Positions 61,967-64,000 of a stretch of DNA of 64,000 nucleotides are shown one piece after another. Position numbers and translations under genes: made by a program. Each line of letters opens with the position of its first letter. The stretch's first letter is position 1. The notes beneath the pieces were generated by a model. That model was not told where the DNA came from, did no database searches, and saw nothing but the letters and a program-made list of their open reading frames with translations. Source of the DNA: Novosphingobium profundi (GTDB lineage Bacteria > Pseudomonadota > Alphaproteobacteria > Sphingomonadales > Sphingomonadaceae); assembly GCF_018491765.1 (NCBI RefSeq), contig NZ_JABWCU010000018.1:1-64000 (forward strand). The letters run 5' to 3'.

Positions 61967-62192
61967 CCGGGCCTTACCTGCCACGTCTCTGGTTATCTGT
62001 CCGCACCGGACTCGTCCGGTACGGCAGGTCCGTGCGCGCGGCACACAGGGCAGTGAAAAGGCGCAAAGCCCGGGGGAGGGTCGAATTCGCCTATAGCCCA
62101 ATCCGACCCTGACCGATCGGGGGCGCATGGCCCAGACCCGGTGTCGCAGCGGGGCGGCACGGGGCCTCCTCGCGAACGCGATGGAGATGCCC

Positions 62193-62432
62193 ATGAAAGA
62201 CCCCCGCGACGCAGATGCCTTCGAGCGCGCGCAGCGCGCCAAGCGCGGATCGCCCTTCCTCAACACCGATCAGGCCGCCGCCTATCTCAAGATGTCCTCG
62301 CGCCTTCTCAAGCGCCTGCGGCGGCGCGGCGAGGGGCCCGTGTTCCGCCGTCACAGCCGCTTCGTCCAGTACCACATCGATGATCTCGATGCCTGGAGCG
62401 AGGCCAACGCGGGCAAGGCGTACCGGTCATGA
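62193..62432 (+). CDS. helix-turn-helix (excisionase-like) protein
   Basis: A 79-residue DNA-binding protein: FLNTDQAAAYLKMSSRLLKR, LRRRGEGPVFRRHSRFVQYH, DDLDAWSE. This is the MerR/excisionase-type helix-turn-helix common in mobile elements. ATG 62193 is preferred because GGAG lies at the right distance. The stop overlaps the next start (ATGA). Confidence 0.82.
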   Translation: MKDPRDADAFERAQRAKRGSPFLNTDQAAAYLKMSSRLLKRLRRRGEGPVFRRHSRFVQYHIDDLDAWSEANAGKAYRS

Positions 62433-63025
62433 GGGGGCTTCGCACCTCGCGCGGCGATGCGCCGCTTCGGGCCGTCGGCGATACCTTGCGTCGGGCCCGG
62501 ATGGAAGGCACGCGGCGGCGCAAGGTCCATCGGCGCGTGGGCTTTTTCGCGGCCTCGCTTTGCGGGCTGGTCCTGCTCACCGCGCTCGTTCCGCCGCGCG
62601 CACGCCTGGTCTGGAACGCGAGCGCCAGCGTGCCGGTCGGGCTCTACCTTGTCGCACCGGACAGCCCGGTACGCACCGGCGACATGGTCATCGCGCGGCT
62701 TCCCGATGCATGGCGCGCATGGGCCGCACGCCGACGCTATCTGCCCGCCAACGTGCCGCTGGTGAAGCGCATTGCGGCCGGGCCCGGGGCGAGGATCTGC
62801 GCGCGCGGTACCGCGATCTGGCGCGGCCGCATCGTGCTCACGCTGCGCGAACGGCGCGACGGGCATGGCCGGCCCATGCCCTGGTGGGAGGGGTGCCGGC
62901 ACCTGGAAAAGGGCGAGTATTTCCTGCTCATGCCCGAAACGGCTGCGTCCTTCGACGGGCGCTATTTCGGGGTGACGAGGCGGGGCGATATCCTCGGGCG
63001 CGCGAGGCTGCTGTGGGCGCGCTGA
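62429..63025 (+). CDS. traF: S26 family signal peptidase (TraF-like)
   Basis: A 198-residue membrane peptidase: one N-terminal helix (about 38-55), catalytic Ser67 in NASASVPVGLY and Lys113 in VPLVKRIAA, and a C-terminal region ending in YFGVTRRGDILGRARLLW. TraF-type peptidases process the pilin of conjugative type IV secretion systems. It overlaps the gene before and after it. Confidence 0.85.
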   Translation: MRGLRTSRGDAPLRAVGDTLRRARMEGTRRRKVHRRVGFFAASLCGLVLLTALVPPRARLVWNASASVPVGLYLVAPDSPVRTGDMVIARLPDAWRAWAARRRYLPANVPLVKRIAAGPGARICARGTAIWRGRIVLTLRERRDGHGRPMPWWEGCRHLEKGEYFLLMPETAASFDGRYFGVTRRGDILGRARLLWAR

Positions 63026-63750
63026 AAGTCCTGCCCAGCAGCCTCGCGCTCCTGCTCGCGCTCGTGCCCGTGGAGGCCCGGCCTCGTGGGGCGGCGGTCG
63101 AAAGCGCCGCAACCTGGCAGCGTGAAATCACCGAGGCTGCGACGCGTTTCGAACTGCTCGAAAGCTGGATCCGCAAGGTCATGCAGGCCGAAAGCGGCGG
63201 GCATCGCGCGCGTGATGGGCGCCCGATCCGTAGCCCCAAGGGCGCGATGGGGCTGATGCAGATCATGCCAGCGACCTGGCAAGCTTTGCGCGCCGAACTG
63301 GGGCTCGGGGCCGATCCCGACGATCCGCGCGACAACATTCTCGCCGGTTCCTGGTACCTGAAGACGCTGTACGAACGTTTCGGCTATCCCGGGCTCTTTG
63401 CCGCCTACAACGCAGGGCCGGCGCGCTATCAGGCCTATCTCGAGGGGCGCGCCTTGCCCGCCGAAACGCGTGCCTATCTTGCGGCAATGGGCGTTGAGAC
63501 CGACGGCCCGGCAGGCCGCGAAGGGGAAGCGGCTTCTCCTCTTTTCGTGACATTGGGTGGCAGGGGTCCGGACGGGGATCCTGCTTCGTCGCAAGCCGAG
63601 GGGGCGCCGAACGCGGAGGCATCGCGCGGGGAGAGCGGCGGGCGCGATCCATTGTTTGCCATTCGCAAGGATTCGACGCGCGCGGGTAAGCTGTCCGCGG
63701 TTTGGAGCGGCGAGGAAGAAAGGGCGCTGAATCGGGAGTCTGCGCCATGA
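63013..63750 (+). CDS. lytic transglycosylase
   Basis: A 245-residue periplasmic muramidase with a signal peptide (about 1-20) and the SLT domain: WIRKVMQAESGGHRAR (catalytic Glu), GAMGLMQIMPATWQAL, LAGSWYLKTLYERFG and LFAAYNAGPARYQAYL. It opens peptidoglycan for the transfer apparatus. The GTG at 63013 lies inside the last codons of the peptidase gene. The last 70 residues are low-complexity. Confidence 0.88.
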   Translation: MGALKVLPSSLALLLALVPVEARPRGAAVESAATWQREITEAATRFELLESWIRKVMQAESGGHRARDGRPIRSPKGAMGLMQIMPATWQALRAELGLGADPDDPRDNILAGSWYLKTLYERFGYPGLFAAYNAGPARYQAYLEGRALPAETRAYLAAMGVETDGPAGREGEAASPLFVTLGGRGPDGDPASSQAEGAPNAEASRGESGGRDPLFAIRKDSTRAGKLSAVWSGEEERALNRESAP

Positions 63751-63970
63751 CGAGAGGGGGGATAACGCATCTGGACAGACCAAGTGTGTCGGACGCCGAC
63801 CGCTCTCTCAAGGCCCGCGGGTACCCCCCGATTTGCTGCGCAAATCGGCTCCCCCCGCGTCCGCTTCGCGGCGCCCGCGCTGCGCTGCGGGCGGCCCTGA
63901 CAGACCGCTCGTCGCCCGCCCGCACGGGGTCGTTCCCGATTTTGGGGAACGGTCTTGTGAGGAGTGTGTC
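63751..63970. other. hairpin-rich gap before the next conjugation gene
   Basis: Contains an 8-bp hairpin CCGATTTG-CTGCG-CAAATCGG at 63828-63848 and a 7-bp hairpin CGTTCCC-GATTTTG-GGGAACG at 63931-63951. An open frame starting at 63747 runs through it but has no motif and is probably not coding. It may be an attenuator or a transfer-origin region; not decidable here. Confidence 0.35.
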
Positions 63971-64000
63971 ATGCTGGATTTTACGCCTGCCGTTTCGAAG
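63971..64000 (+). CDS. start of an unidentified gene, cut by the window end
   Basis: ATG at 63971 with GAGGAG upstream, reading MLDFTPAVSK to the window edge. Its position after the lytic transglycosylase suggests a conjugation gene. No family can be given from ten residues. Confidence 0.45.
   Translation, partial: MLDFTPAVSK

Noticed and set aside
63747..63970. Continuation of an open frame after the transglycosylase (ATGA overlap)
   Set aside because: The overlap is attractive, but the translated sequence is low-complexity across two hairpins and a better start with GAGGAG is present at 63971.
1..64000. CRISPR arrays, tRNA/rRNA genes, insertion sequences
   Set aside because: No regularly spaced repeats, no tRNA-like cloverleaf or rRNA sequence, and no transposase motif or paired terminal repeats were seen by eye.

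Overview
The window looks like a high-GC alphaproteobacterium of the Sphingomonadales (Novosphingobium/Sphingobium type). The reasons are family-level: DUF4142, DUF6894 and DUF4396 stress proteins, a cyoABCD quinol oxidase, VHxNR-type Crp/Fnr regulators, and a FecI/FecR/TonB lasso-peptide locus with an isopeptidase. The 3' end carries a conjugative-element module typical of proteobacterial ICEs or megaplasmids. No rRNA, tRNA, CRISPR array or insertion sequence was recognised.

Region 1 (1-10.4 kb): an AT-rich intergenic island, a DUF4142 protein, an AsmA-family protein, a decayed glucose dehydrogenase (gcd) joined to the 3' end of a trehalase, two Crp/Fnr regulators flanking otsA, and two small stress-type proteins. 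Region 2 (10.4-25 kb): two respiratory operons on the minus strand. The first is cyoABCD followed by a GH15 glycosidase and an SDR. The second has five overlapping genes: a TPP-dependent oxidase-like enzyme, a duplicated membrane protein, a gluconate-dehydrogenase subunit 3, a GMC dehydrogenase and DUF4396. An FMN alpha-hydroxyacid dehydrogenase and a frameshifted sensory-rhodopsin-transducer-like gene lie beside them. Together they suggest peripheral oxidation of sugars and hydroxyacids feeding ubiquinol to a bo3-type oxidase.

Region 3 (25-42.5 kb): general stress and redox genes: two AI-2E family transporters, a HisKA_2 kinase, a third Crp/Fnr regulator, a DUF4142 lipoprotein, a CBS protein, an SDR, a large-subunit catalase, a CsbD-like protein, a KGG-type small basic protein, an epimerase-membrane fusion, an egtB remnant and a CPA1 antiporter. 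FNR/FixK-type boxes (TTGAT-N4-ATCAA and close variants) recur about 80-110 bp upstream of several of these genes.

Region 4 (42.5-53.8 kb) is the highlight: a complete lasso-peptide locus. The plus strand has an ECF sigma factor, FecR, a TonB receptor with an STN domain, and a lasso isopeptidase. Converging on it, on the minus strand, are luxR, luxI, gntR, a 42-residue lasso precursor, the B protein and the cyclase. The precursor predicts a 21-residue core with a Gly1-Asp8 ring. The colinear luxR-luxI-gntR-lasso layout suggests quorum-controlled production.

Region 5 (53.9-64 kb): a conjugative-element module (DUF6499/DUF2285, ArdC-like metallopeptidase, DUF2958, ParB, Cys-rich small protein, nuclease, DUF736, nucleotidyltransferase-HEPN, helix-turn-helix, TraF-like S26 peptidase, lytic transglycosylase). 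Several genes across the window carry one-base frameshifts; these may be real decay or sequence errors.
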